Notes under the pieces: model-generated
Told to the model about the DNA's origin: nothing
What the model saw: only the letters and a program-made list of their open reading frames with translations
Databases searched by the model: none
Shown: piece by piece, positions 23,646-35,400 of the stretch
Layout: each line of letters starts with the position of its first letter
Position numbering within the stretch: position 1 is the stretch's first letter
Program-made: the position numbers and the translations under genes
NCBI RefSeq assembly: GCF_000237925.1
Contig: NC_031502.1
Location: forward strand, 43,649,975 to 43,713,974
Direction: 5' to 3'
Length of the DNA stretch: 64,000 bases
Source of the DNA: Schistosoma mansoni
Lineage: Eukaryota; Platyhelminthes; Trematoda; Strigeidida; Schistosomatidae

Positions 23646-24060
23646 TGAGGGTGTCACAGGTATTGTAGTTTGACAATACTTTACCAGTAACATCTTGTAT
23701 AATTGAATCGAACCAACCCAGTGAAATCAGAAGTCAGAAGCGAGGAGGTTGGAAGGTATATTTGATAGATTATCAATATGTCGAGAAGTGACTGATCTAA
23801 ACTGGTTAGTGATCTCAGGAGAAGTTGAACGCGGCGTTCCCAATCGTGATCTGGTGCGGATGCATGACCGAGCATTGTCATCTCGGTGAGTCCATTAAAA
23901 ATAATGTGGTCAGCATCCAATGTCAAACATTTACAAAGCTATTGATTTTCGGGATTTATTTACCATTACAGCCTTCTGATAACCAGCCTCAGAAGCAGTG
24001 TAACAGAACCGGCAGTTCACTGTTGACATCAAACAAGTCGACATAGTAAAAGTACTAGTT
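23646..24060 (-). repeat. 5' LTR of the minus-strand gypsy element (outer end uncertain)
   Basis: The inner end CA at 23646 lies next to the PBS. The outer end is not resolved. A block from about 23700 to 23890 resembles 47645-47830 in the same orientation (shared 'ATATTTG.TAGAT..TCAATATGT.GAGAA' and 'GATCTCAG' patterns), supporting a dispersed repeat. Confidence 0.55.
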
Positions 24061-24942
24061 TCTTTACGAACGAAAAAATCAACAAGGGCAGACGACTCAC
24101 ACCCCTGAATGTTAAGAAGAAATGTGACAAACATAGCTCCTCTGCTCAATACGGTTCTCATAAGGCGACTCATGCATTGTGAAGTTCTAGTAGGCTGGAA
24201 GAAATTAAGACAATCCCGTTTACAGAACAAAAGCCGCATATAAGATTTTGAACTACTGACTAGTAAGCATTTATAAAATTGGTGTAAAAATCCTGAAAAA
24301 GTGGTGAAAAAAGCTATTGAAGCAACCCATTACAGTGCACATCACGACTCCTGCCTAACGGACGAGTAAGATTATTTACAAAGAACACAAATCTAGAGCT
24401 ATATTAGTTGCCATACACTGAGAAGCTTTATAATTTGGGTCTATCTACACTCTTTGACTTTAGATATTGATGAGATTTTATCATGGATTGAAGTACGAAA
24501 ACGATTTTGAGCGGATTTGTAATCTCATTTCCCTTCAGTCATGTCATGATGACCCAGAGAACATAACAGGGGAGTTCAGAAGATAAGAACAAACAGAATT
24601 ATCGTGTGAAATAAATATCCTCACTGAGTAACTAACTTTTAATACATATAACCTAAATGAGTGGTGTCTATAAATTTAGATGACTTACTAGGTAGAAGAA
24701 CAGGCATGAGTAGGAGTTTCCACCTTAAATCCTCATTGCGCAAGTCCGAAAATCCGGATCATACAAGACTTCCATCTGGAAACCTCCTAGGAGTTATGAT
24801 GGGTTGCTTATCCATCTCTCCGAAACCTACCTGTCAGAACTTCAGGCATAGACGTAAAAGTCACGCTTTTATATCTTGTCGTAAAGGTTGTTGATTGATA
24901 AATGTGGTTGGCAATTTAGCTTTACTGCGCGCGTTGTCTCAA
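24061..24942. other. RNMT upstream region
   Basis: No exon could be supported. A 77-codon open stretch at 24661-24894 ends in a stop just before RNMT and has no RNMT-like residues. The promoter and 5' untranslated region of RNMT probably lie here. Confidence 0.4.
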
Positions 24943-25413
24943 ATGGCCGGGATTTCAAATCGCAAAGATGTCATCAGCTTTTACGATGCCGCTGCTCGCA
25001 ATGATGAGAATAATTCTCATACCAAGAGGAGAGAAACTCGTATATTTTATCTGAGGAACTTTAACAACTGGATGAAAAGCGTTTTCATCAATAAAAGTCT
25101 TCGAAGCTTAGATGTCCCCTCCAATCGTGCTCAAATATTAGATCTGTGTTGTGGTAAGGGTGGAGACCAGTTAAAATGGTTACGCGGCGGTGTTCAACAT
25201 GTAACTTTTGTGGATTTGTCCAAAGAGTCTATTGAGGTTTGTCGTCATCGGTATGAACAACTGTGTAGAAATAAACGGTCTGTTTTCACTGCAGACTTTT
25301 TCGTGGCGGACTGCTCAGAAGCTATACTCCCACAAGTGCTTCCATCTGGTGTCTTATATGACTTAGTCAGTTGTCAGTTCGCACTTCATTATGCTTTTGA
25401 GAGCATAACTCAG
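24943..25413 (+). CDS. RNMT: RNMT exon 1
   Basis: 157 codons containing the SAM-binding half. It ends 'YAFESITQ' followed by a GTAATT donor. Confidence 0.9.
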
Positions 25414-28400
25414 GTAATTTACTAATTTCTTAGAAAATTTGAGCTATGTTGTCCACGTCAACTTATTTTGTACTTAAATTTGTTAGGTGTCACATGATAT
25501 CACAGAAATTTAGTGAGTGCCATGTAACTTATCCAAAATCCCATTTCATCTACTAATTCAGTGATAGTCGAGTAATCTTTCGAAGAATTCTGACTATCAA
25601 ACAGTTATTCATGTGAACATTTCGGGTTCTACATTGAGTATGGATTACAAGACGTGATTATCGCGAATTAGTTGTTTCTACAAACTAGCAATTCCACACC
25701 TGAAAGCAATGGTTCACCAATCCCTTCATGTGGGGACAAGTGTCTGCAAGTGTGCAGACAGTTCACACTTTGGGGTTGGATGTGCATCATAAATTTAAAC
25801 CACTGTTGTTCTAATGTTTATCGCTTCTCTCGAGATGTTATGTCTTTATTTTATTTGAGAAAAAGGAGGCATTTAGATATATTGAGCGTATATTTTGATT
25901 ACACCTCAACTAATAACTCATTTTTTAATGTTTATGATCATACCCTAAAAATTGATTGTAAGGGCTAGAAGAAGAAACCTACAATTTTTTAAAAAGTAAA
26001 CCCATAAGTACTGCCCCTGTCCTATACTCTTGACTTCCTGATTTTTTACCTAGGTTAGTATCGTAACTGGACTTAAGTAGGTCTTCTATAGGATGGGCAG
26101 GGGTGTTTAAGATGTGAGTTGTCAGATCATCTTTATTCTAATGAGTAAAAATTCAATGTTTCTATTTTTAGGCCTGGATTTAGTTCCCTGAACTGATCAC
26201 GCGATCCGCTTTTGATTACGACTCAGGGGGCTTTTCCTTTTGGACGGAAGTGAACACTATCCTACTCTAAATGCGGTCAAATGAAACCTTTAACGATTGA
26301 ATAGGTTATTTGGCTAAACTGGTCACAATGGACTTCGAAGTCACCAGTGCAAGGTTTGCTCCAAGTGAATCCTTGTAACGGTTAGCATGAGATTTTAGAT
26401 CATAGGTTGTTAGGACATCTAGATCTGTTTCAACCACTGACCGTTTTAGGGGGAAATCGCCGAAGTTGTGTGCGTAATAGACAAAGTACCACATATAGAC
26501 TACCTAACATTTCAGTGTTGATAATAAGTCCATTATTGTCCACATTTACTCTGGGATAGGGTCAGATTCTCCTAAAGTGTTAGCTTTTCATCCTGGTTGC
26601 AAAATACCCCGGACTACATAAAGGCATCCCACAACCTGGTTAAATGTGAGACCTTTTCTATAACTTCAGTCAGTCCATGAACAGTGACAATACTTATCTG
26701 TTTGAGCTCCTTGACAAAACAAGCTCTAGGGAAATCAAGGTGTATTACACCTACCTTCCCCTTGAGATGCAATCAAGGATTAGTAAGCGTTGGTGTCGCA
26801 CTAAGCGCTGGAGCTGAGGCAGCACTAATCGATTGGATCCCCATTAACAGTCGGTTATGTGCTGTTAGATTAGAAGGCTCCATCAAAGTGAGAAGAAATC
26901 GGCATGAGAAACGGTGTCTTTTCGTCATCTCTGCCTATGCCGTGACAGATTGCAGCCCGGATGCAATCAAGGATGAGTTTTACCACCAGTTAACTGTTCT
27001 CCAGAAAGCGCGTTCGACAGATATTGTAGTACTAGCCGGAGACTTGAATGCACAGGTCAGGCGTCTAGGCACAGAAGGGAGTCGTTTAGGTGGCCGATGG
27101 GGACTTGTTGGTCGCAGGACAGATAACGGGGACCGTTTGCTGCAACTGTGCACAGACTACAACCTGTTTCTGGCTAGCATTAACTTCCGGCACAGTCATC
27201 GCCGATGTGCCACCTGGCGTCCTCCGTCTGCATCCCAAGCCTGGACTCAGATTGATCACATCGCGATCAGCTACCACTGGCGTGGTTGTGTACAAGACTG
27301 CCGCTCCTTTTGGAGTACCTATCTGGAGTCTGATCATGCCCTGGTCTGCGCCAATCTTACCTTACTTTTCAGTGGCCGAAGGATTGACCGCCATCGACGG
27401 ATTGATGTTAGTAAACTGGCTGCAACTCCTGTTGCAAGTAAGTATCGAGCCGATCTAGCTTCTAGGCTAGCTACCACCCCACCGAAAAGTATAGATGAGC
27501 ATTGGTTGCAACTTCATGACGCCATGAAAATGGCGAGTAAAGCCGCTTGCGGCTTCGCGAAACGTCCCGCTTATAAGTACTGAGTTCCTTCTGGCTCCTT
27601 ACAACTGATCGAAGCCCGTCGGTCTACTCTGGGTGACCGTGAGTTTGACCACAAACGAAGGCTGTTACGTAATGAAATTGGGAAAAGCTTGCGTAAGGAC
27701 CGGGAAGCCTGGTGGTCGGAGCGTGCTAATGAGATGGAAGCAGCAGCTGCATCTGGTAACTGCCGGAAGCTCTTCCAACTCATCCGAGCCACTGGCAGCA
27801 AGAAGTCTGGTGTGAGTGAAACAATCTACGAGGATGACGGGATGCCAATCACTAACATCTCTCGACGTCTTGGACGATGGGCGGAATTTTTCGAAGGGCA
27901 GTTCAACTGGCCTGTTGCTCCGGCAACATCGACCAGTTTGTTCTGCCCCCCATGGCCGGTGACGACTGATCCACCCAACGAGGCGGAAGTCCGCAAGGAA
28001 CTCCAACTCTTGAAACGTTACAAATCACCGGGCCCAGATGACTTACCTCTGACCCTTTTTAAAGATGGTGGTGACTTTCTGACTAAGGAATCAACTGCAT
28101 TCTTTACAAGGCTTTTGGAGCTAGAGTGTTCAAACGTCATGGAATGAGTCAATAGTTGTCCCTATCTTTAAAAAGGGTTCACGTTGTTCCTGTAACAACT
28201 ATCGGGGGATAAGTCTACTTCCGATTGCGTCCAAACTATTGGCTTCTGTCATTCTTCGCAGGTTGTTTAAAACCCGAGAACGATTGACTCGCGAGGAGCA
28301 GGCTGGTTTTCGTTCTGGTCGAGGATGCATTGATCATATCTTCACTCTTCGCCAAATGTTAGAACACCGTCATACTTATCGCAGGCCAACAATCGTGGTG

Positions 28401-31400
28401 TTTCTTGATATCAGGGCTGCCTTTGATTCGTTGGACAGGACTGTTCTCTGGGATTGTCTATTGAAGAAGGGTGTGCCTGAAAAGTTTATTAACAACTTAA
28501 AGGCCCTGTACACAAACACCTCAGGCAGAGTGAGGGCATACAACCACCTTTCTCCCTTGTTCCATTCAAGCAGTGGGGTTAGGCAGGGTTGCCCGATCTC
28601 ACCATTCCCCTTCAACTTTGCCATCGATGACATTCTGAAAACAGCTCTGATGGATGTAATTAATGGCGATGTGAATCTGCTGCCTGGAAAAAGACTTCTC
28701 GACCTCGAGTATGCGGATGATGTTGTCTTACTGTGCGATAATGCCCAAGGCATGCAATCTGCACTTAAGCAGTGTCCGCAGGTACGGCATGTGCCTTGCA
28801 CCCTCCAAGTGCAAAGTACTCCTACAAGATTGGCAGGATTCTAATCCCGTACTCACCCTGGATGGTGAGCAGATTGAAGTAGTTGAGAAGTTCGTGTATC
28901 TAGGTAGCTACATAAGTGATGAGATCGATGTACGTATAATGAAAACCAGAGCGGCTTATGCCAATCTGGGCCACCTTTGGCGCCTTCGTGATGTTAGTCT
29001 GGCTGTAAAAGGTCGGATCTACAACGCGTCAGTGAGATCAGTTTTGCTCTATGCTTGTGAAACCTGGCCTCTCCGAGTTGAGGATGTTAGACGACTCTCT
29101 GTGTTCGATCATCGTTGTCTCCGAAGGATTGCTGACATCCAGTGGCAACACCATGTTAGTAATGCAGAGGTTCGGCATCGTGTGTTCGGGCGCAGAGACG
29201 ATAATTCAATTGGTGTCACCACCTTGAAACACCGACTTCGGTGGCTTGGATATGTTCTACGAATGTCGTCCCAGGGACTACCACGCCTTGCATTATTTGC
29301 CGACTCTGGGACTGGTTGGAAAAAGCGAAGAGGAGGTCAGTGTATGACATGGTGTCGTGGTATGAAAGAAAGCTGCAAAGGGCTAGCTTCTGTTGGTCAT
29401 TTAGGACTCCCTGGATGGGGTCCGAGAGATGGTGCAACACAGTGGCTAGAGACGTTATCAGATATGGCTCAGAATAGAAGCCAGTGGCGAGCCTGCTGTA
29501 ACCTTCTTTTACTTTCTTCATAAAGAGTGGATATAACTTTCTTAACTGAGAGAGTTCTTCTGGTTGTACATTTCAGTTCCCCCCATCATTACTCTTCTCT
29601 TTTTTTTCCTTCTTTAACATATACGCATCTTCCCCCTTTCTCCTCCTATTCTCATTATTTTGTGTGGTGCATATTTATCCGGTGCCCTTTGTACCAATAT
29701 GTATGTGAATAAATAAATAAATAAAATGACACATTCCCCTTGACATTGCGAACGATAGTCTATCTACTGGTCAGAGTCAGCAGATTAATAATGCAGAAGT
29801 AACCCTTCCTAAAACTGCTGTTGACGTCTGAAAAGTTAAAATAACAAGAAACGTAGGCTTTCGTAAACCAAAGATCCCATCAACCTCGAAGCTATTGTAG
29901 TTATCCTCCTAAAGTTTAAGAGATTATTTTGTCGCCCCCCCCCTTAGAGATTCAAATAAAGTGTGTCGAGTTCCAACTGTCAGATGCATTAAGATTATTT
30001 GTAGCAAACATTTAACTAGTACCAGCTAATATCTTCACTCGTACTATCAGCCAATTTTTCCCTTGAGTCACAGTTTGCGATAGTTAACAAACGGAATTAA
30101 AGCAGTAATTTCCAGTCGCTAAAGTCACAATTTCGCTGTCTACCCTTTATCCTTCTAGGGCTGCGATTTAAGCTATAACGTTGAACTACTGGCATCATCG
30201 TTACTACTTAGGAAGCGTATAGTAAGATCACTCACTTATGATGAAACCACATAGTATTTTATTTATTTATTTAAACATAAATATTGGTACAAAGCGGCAC
30301 CAGATATACATGCGCCACACAAATCTCATTTGATTTGTGTGAGGGCTGTGATACTGCCCGGATGCCGTCTACCGAAGCAGTTGATTTTCTTAGGGGGCCA
30401 TACCCGGAGCCTTTGACCTACACTTCTAATCCACAAGGCAGTGAGGAGATGCAGTCCCATGGTAGCCGGTGACCAACGGTTGATTCATACGCCATTTGTT
30501 CCCTCAGGATACTGGAGCCTATGAGCACCATTGGTTTGGAATCAGGGTTTTCCAACTCCCTTAGGCGAATCCTCCGTGTCCGCCAACCCGGTTAATCCGC
30601 CGGACATTCGCTATTCGTCCTCTCAGTTTCGTAAACAACACCGGTGCCACGCGAAGTCAGTGAGTAGGACTTCTCCGCAAAGGCTACATACGCGTGGCCA
30701 TTTCCAGAGCGGACTCTTCCCACTCTCGGCCGTAAAAGGGCATTTGGAGGCACACAGCGAGTAGTCCTAAGGACATAGCGTACATTATATTCGTTGGTGG
30801 CTGGTGTGTCGCTCTCAGAATGACTGGTTAAGGTTTCAACTGTTGAGTTTTGTTTATAGATTGTCTAGTTACCACATGGTTGTAATTTTCCAATGCACAT
30901 TGTGACGTTTCTCATTCACACCCGCAAGGCACTTTGAGATAGTCATTGTACAGGTATATATTATGATCGTATAGTACGGTTGTGTCTATACTGAATAACA
31001 TAAGTGTAGTCTAGACAACCGAATAAAGAAATTAGTCTTTTAAACCATCCGTGGTAACTATAACTTATAAGAACGGGTCTTGTGTGTCTGCCCAAAAATC
31101 GGTCCAGGATGGATTCAAACCGTAACTGACAATCTTATAGGGCACTTAGTCGGTCTTTTGATAATTGTGAGGGTCTTTATTTACCCCATCCTACATAAAT
31201 TACTCTAATTCCTAAATTTAAGTTGACCTAATAAAGTCATCATCATAATTTATTCTTTGTATTTACAATACTGTCTTTACAGGCACGTACGATTTTGTCA
31301 AATATTAGCTCTCTGTTACGAGAAAATGGTTTTTTCATTGCAACAATTCCAAATGCTTACGAACTTTTGCGCAGAGCTACTGAAGCGTTAAACAAACATG

Positions 31401-31936
31401 TACAAAAACAAGCTTCAGAATTTGATATAGAGGAAATTAAGTTTGGAAATCCTGTATATTCAGTCACATTTCCAAAAGCTTCATTCTCAATCAAGCGAAT
31501 AGCAAACCAAACGAAAGATGCGCTTGCATTAACATTTCCTTTATTTGGGGCAAAGTACAACTTTTTCCTGGATGGAGTTGTGAACTGCCCTGAATTTGTA
31601 GTATACCCACCGCTCTTGGATAGGTTGGCAGCTGATTACGGATTGATACCCATACATGAACCTATCTCTTTCGCCAAGAATTTTTATTCCACGTTACGCA
31701 ACCGTTCAAGCCCACAAGACCCAAAGGATTTGCTCAAGAGAATGGAAGCTTTAGAACCATGGCATATAAGTCATAACTATTCTTGCTCAAACGATGATGA
31801 ATATATCCATCTGGTAGACCATCAAAATAGTTTGCACAGCAATTCAAACTCATATGGAACTCTTTCGAAGTCTGATTGGGAAGTTACTTCTATGTACTCT
31901 TTGCTGGTTTATAAGAAAAAACCGAATAAAGTCTGA
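24943..31936 (+). CDS. RNMT: mRNA cap guanine-N7 methyltransferase, two exons
   Basis: Nuclear enzyme that transfers a methyl group from S-adenosylmethionine to N7 of the guanosine cap of pre-mRNA. The coding exons are 24943-25413 and 31283-31936, joined in phase 0 (CAG|GTAATT donor, TTTACAG acceptor), giving 374 residues. Features are the cap-binding/SAM N-terminal block 'IFYLRNFNNWMKS' (34-46), SAM motif I 'LDLCCGKGGD' (66-75; most homologues have Gly at the first Cys), 'SCQFALHYAFES' (143-154), 'FPLFGAKYNF' and 'VNCPEFVVYPPLLDRLA' in exon 2, 'LKRMEALEP', and the C-terminal 'GTLSKSDWEVTSMY'. It is shorter than the human protein (476), lacking the long N-terminal extension. ATG 24943 is the first Met of the conserved frame; in-frame codons continue upstream to 24895 without an ATG. 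A non-coding or short coding upstream exon is possible. Confidence 0.93.
26760..28147 (+). pseudogene. family B LINE endonuclease and linker
   Basis: Endonuclease residues are visible in 'VVLAGDLNAQV' (catalytic Asp), 'QIDHIAIS' and 'LESDHALV' (catalytic Asp-His). The linker includes 'KDREAWWSERANEMEAAAA', 'GNCRKLFQLI' and 'SPGPDDLP'. One TGA at 27581-27583 is the only break up to about 28140. Confidence 0.85.
28138..29523 (+). pseudogene. family B LINE reverse transcriptase and C-terminal domain
   Basis: From 28138 the frame gives 'SIVVPIFKKGS', 'AGFRSGRGCIDHIFTLRQ', 'GVRQGCPISPFPFNF' and the intact catalytic Tyr-Ala-Asp-Asp at 28710-28721. After a second frame change near 28790 it continues 'LAPSKCKVLLQDW', 'FVYLGSYISDEIDVR', 'RWLGYVLRMS' and ends 'DMAQNRSQWRA'. 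An intact active site with only two frame changes suggests modest age. Confidence 0.88.
30255..30765 (-). mobile_element. SINE copy, 5'-truncated (tRNA head missing)
   Basis: Reverse complement of the body and 3' end of the SINE at 59063-59664, with many substitutions. Shared blocks include 'GTCCGGCG.ATTAACC.GGTTGG', 'CTCCAGTATCCTGAGGGAAC' and 'CTACCATGGGACTGCATCTC'. The (AAAT)n tail lies at 30255-30275. The tRNA-like head is absent. It sits in the RNMT intron, antisense to RNMT. Confidence 0.88.
31283..31936 (+). CDS. RNMT: RNMT exon 2
   Basis: 217 codons and stop. It starts 'ARTILSNISSLLRENGFFIA' right after the AG acceptor and carries the rest of the methyltransferase fold to the C-terminus. 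An AATAAA at 31925-31930 overlaps the last codons. Confidence 0.92.
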   Translation, partial: ARTILSNISSLLRENGFFIATIPNAYELLRRATEALNKHVQKQASEFDIEEIKFGNPVYSVTFPKASFSIKRIANQTKDALALTFPLFGAKYNFFLDGVVNCPEFVVYPPLLDRLAADYGLIPIHEPISFAKNFYSTLRNRSSPQDPKDLLKRMEALEPWHISHNYSCSNDDEYIHLVDHQNSLHSNSNSYGTLSKSDWEVTSMYSLLVYKKKPNKV

Positions 31937-32093
31937 GCCTATGCAACCTTTAATTTCCGACTGTTTTACTGTGAATAGGTGTCTGGAAAAAAGATTGTAC
32001 GTCCAAAATGTCTTAAATTTTTAAGCGGTTTTACAATGTCTAGGAAAAAAAAGTGAAGAACGCAACTATTCAGCAAAATATTTACAAGTTATA
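31937..32093. other. convergent RNMT/TSR1 intergenic spacer
   Basis: 157 bp between the two stop codons. Both 3' untranslated regions must lie in or across it, so the transcripts probably overlap tail to tail. Confidence 0.7.
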
Positions 32094-32423
32094 TTAAGCA
32101 AATAAAGCTGATTCATCCTGGTCCATTTTCTCCCGTGCAGGGTTGGAAATACTTTTTTTTCTTAGTTGAAGTACATCTGAGCTCACATATCTGAATTGAC
32201 CGCTATCAGTGACAACATGGTCATTACTTCTATCATTATTGGCGAGGTATTTAGAAACTACTGGTTCGTACACATATTTTGGAAACACTCGCTTGTACAA
32301 AGGCATTAAAGCTACATCGTTTGCTAGAATAGGTCGATCGAAAACGCATTTCATATGACCATGGGTTCCAACAGGTTCTTTTATATGCCCAACAGCTCCG
32401 CTCTTTGATTGCAACTGTACAGA
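32094..32423 (-). CDS. TSR1: TSR1 exon 11 (C-terminus)
   Basis: 109 codons and stop. Conserved '[20 protein letters not shown]' and '[13 protein letters not shown]', then a non-conserved tail of about 45 residues. Confidence 0.92.
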   Translation of the reverse strand, partial: SVQLQSKSGAVGHIKEPVGTHGHMKCVFDRPILANDVALMPLYKRVFPKYVYEPVVSKYLANNDRSNDHVVTDSGQFRYVSSDVLQLRKKSISNPAREKMDQDESALFA

Positions 32424-35400
32424 CTGAAATAAAAGGTCAGAAGAAAAATTAGTACCAGTCAGAAAATCATTTTGAAAAGAGGACTCTAACATGTTGGATA
32501 CTAGGGAAATTAGAATTATCTACCAGCTGTTGAGCTGAATGACAAATTCTCGAAATCGAGACGCTAAGTAGGAAAGAGCTTCTCAACCCATGACGTATAA
32601 TATCAACAAAGTTCGAGGATAACTGTATAGGATAAAAAGAATTACCTGAAAATGAATCACGTCCGCTGGATTGTGGAACATATATCGGACAACTACATGA
32701 CGCTGGTTAATCTTGTAAGGATGACCTGACAAAAAAATCCTCTTAATAATTAAATGGCTGGGATCGACTGATCTCAATGACCCTGTTGCCACCAATTCAC
32801 CGACGTATGGTGAAGATAGCTCCCCGTCTTCATCCTACAAGGTAAGTAAATGTGTTAAGACTCAGTTTAATTATGTCAACAAAACAAACACTAGTGTATG
32901 CAGAAGAGAGATTTTGTAAACGCTGATGAATACTGGCATTTTAATTGAACCAAATGATGGTCTTTCAAAAACTCTGATGATGGCGACAGCTGGGAAATGA
33001 TCAAAGGTCACTCGTAAAATTTAACTAGAGGGAACTGCCATTCAGCTTATTTTTAGTCTTAGTTCTAGGTAGCTTCGATTTAGTCCAACTGGTTTCGTTC
33101 TACAGTTGATGCATGTTTCTGATTAGTTGTGAACAGAGATTAAGGTTTTTTACAATATGATTACTATAGTAGTTGGAACTCGTCATGGTTTTTATTCAGT
33201 TATACACAATGTAGAGCCTGGGGCGGAGTCCCCACATCTCAACATCACAGAGGAGAATTTATCAACTGTCTCATCGCTAAGCGCAACTCAAGCGTATACA
33301 CTGTAACGCTTCTGTATTAAGTGTACACAGAATCCTGATAATCTTAGGAAGTCAATGTCGTTTAAATGAACTTAGCAGTTGGTGTGACGTAGACTCCAAA
33401 TTAGATACAACCTTATCATTTGATATTTACTGTGTGACATACGAATATGAGTCACTTCTTAGCTATGTTATTAACTGAAGTCACATATACTTACTGATTC
33501 ATAATAAGGGCCTTAAATGTATACTTAAATATAGATTCAACGTGTTTTAGTTCAAGAACATTGTTTGGACGTGATAAATTGAATTGGTATCGTTAGAAGC
33601 TTGGTATGTAGAAAATGCCCAGAATGCATACATAAACTAAGGTTTGGAATCAAATAGAAATCTAGAGTGTAAATTCATACAACAACAAAATATACCAGTA
33701 AAATACCTCTGTTACTCTGATCCTAAACTGTAAAATATTAACAGGAGAATACATCACTGGTGCATAGACAGTCGCTACAGTAGAACTTTCTGAAGCAGGG
33801 AAAAACGGTTCAAATTTGGCTTTTTCACGAGGATTACTTGGTGCAGAATAAATTGGAGCTGCTACAAAACGCCGAATTCCAGCCTGAAAGGTTGTAAACA
33901 AAGTATGATCACCCTAAGTAGAATTCAAAGTAGCAACACAACAAGAGAACCGTCGGTAACGGAAAATGAATACATCTGTAACGCTATGATCAACTTAGCC
34001 ATGTCACCTAAGGTTAAACATGACCGATTACAAATATTAAACACCCCCTTGTCACGTTTGCACTTCTTAACATAGCTCGGTCTATCAACGAATCATTGAG
34101 TTGTTTTGTTTTTTCCAACCTATTCTTATGTTAGCCAATAATAGCTTCATACTGGTCAGAGATGCCCCACAACATTCGGGAACAAGAGCAACTATTAACG
34201 CTATCCTGAAGTTAATAGTGAGACGATTAATTTAAAAAATCTGACACCCTTCTACTCTGTTGTGAAAGACAACGTTTCTAATGCCTATAAAATTTGAGTA
34301 CAAATTTGTCCAATTATAAAAGAGATAACAACATTCCTAATGCAAATGACTCAAGTATGAAAAGTTCTTTGTATTTCGCAAAGTTAACAAAAGATTGTAA
34401 CGCTGAAAATTGCGACGAGCCAATCATACATAGAAAGCTATCAAATAGAGAAAAATATTTACGGATATCGTCATCTGAAATACTACTGATCTCAGTCAAT
34501 ATTTGGAGAGAGTAGTAGATTGGGAAAATAGTCGTATCTCAAAAGAACTTCACTACACATAAATTTGATTTAAACGTTCATGAAGGGTGAAGGATTTACT
34601 GTATCCACTAACTTACACAAGTTACTACTCAAATGATTGCAGGTAATAATGATCTTATCTTTTAACTAACGACACTAATATTTTACCTCTCATGATTACA
34701 TATAAAGTCAGTATTGTAAGCATAATTCTAATTCTACCTGAATAAGCATCAGATCTTTCGATTTAATTGGTTCCGCTTCAGGAGGTATAGGCATTTTTGG
34801 GTCGTATAGCGCTTTTCCATTGTGTTTTCCGTCGATTTTGTTACGGTGACTAATGAGGGCATCATGTATTGATTTATCTTCTCGTTCTACTTGTGTTGAA
34901 GCCTCCTCACCAAACTCTAGTGCGCAAATCCCATTTTCTCTTGACTCGGTAATTTTATTTGCAGCGTTTGCTATAACTATCAAATCTGAAACAGCGTGGA
35001 TTGCAGAAGCACGCCGAAACATCGTAAAATGGCAAACTGACATTTGAGTTTCATGAGGTAAGAGTGACCAAACTAATAGTGGATGAGGTCTTGGGTCAGA
35101 AGGTTTTCTGGCTTCGTTAGGTTGAGGGAACGTGTGGTGAGACAATATCGATTCACCAAGATCCCGTGAAACAGGCCGTAGCAGAAGCTCGACATCTACA
35201 CCAGGTGGGATGTACTTGAAGATGTTCCCTGTCGGTTTATATTCTGACTGAAAGTTTGCTAATTTTTGTTCAATATAACGAATCATAGTACGCCTATTAC
35301 GATGATAGTTTCGGAAGCTTTTGGATAAACAAAAGAAGATAATAAATAGGTCACTGATATATTTTTTTGTCAACTTCAATAAAAAATATATCGCAGTCCT

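Larger units (their letters stand above)
17860..23646 (-). mobile_element. degenerate CsRn1/Boudicca-like Ty3/gypsy LTR retrotransposon
   Basis: Reading down the minus strand, the order is LTR end, PBS, gag (23483-22867), aspartic protease and start of reverse transcriptase (22659-22027), a 1.73-kb insertion, then reverse transcriptase (20296-19850), RNase H (about 19780-19080) and integrase (about 18660-18007). A basic C-terminal tail with 'SGRRAGF' follows near 17870. The PBS TGGTGAGCCTAACGTGAT fits the tRNA-Trp 3' end with three mismatches. tRNA-Trp priming is typical of the CsRn1 clade. Every domain carries stops or frame changes, and the first catalytic Asp of reverse transcriptase is lost. 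No 3' LTR was found near 17.6-17.85 kb. Confidence 0.85.
26690..29727 (+). mobile_element. family B non-LTR retrotransposon, near complete, 5' truncated
   Basis: A LINE lacking only the first part of its endonuclease. The coding path shows endonuclease, linker, reverse transcriptase and C-terminal domain in correct order. It is interrupted by one in-frame stop (TGA 27581-27583, at a position that is Trp in relatives) and two frame changes (near 28140 and 28790). It is followed by a T-rich 3' untranslated region and an (AAAT)n tail at 29708-29727. The last ~48 bp before the tail are shared with the SINEs at 30255 and 59063. The protein is related to family A but the 3' tail is entirely different. 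Confidence 0.88.
25414..31282 (+). other. RNMT: RNMT intron, 5.87 kb, filled with retroelements
   Basis: GT..AG intron. It contains a sense family B LINE (26690-29727) and an antisense SINE (30255-30765). The segments 25414-26690, 29728-30254 and 30766-31282 show no recognisable feature. Confidence 0.85.

Noticed and set aside
24661-24894. Possible extra N-terminal exon of RNMT
   Set aside because: The 77-codon open stretch ends in a stop one base before the RNMT frame opens and shows no RNMT-like residues or convincing splice donor.
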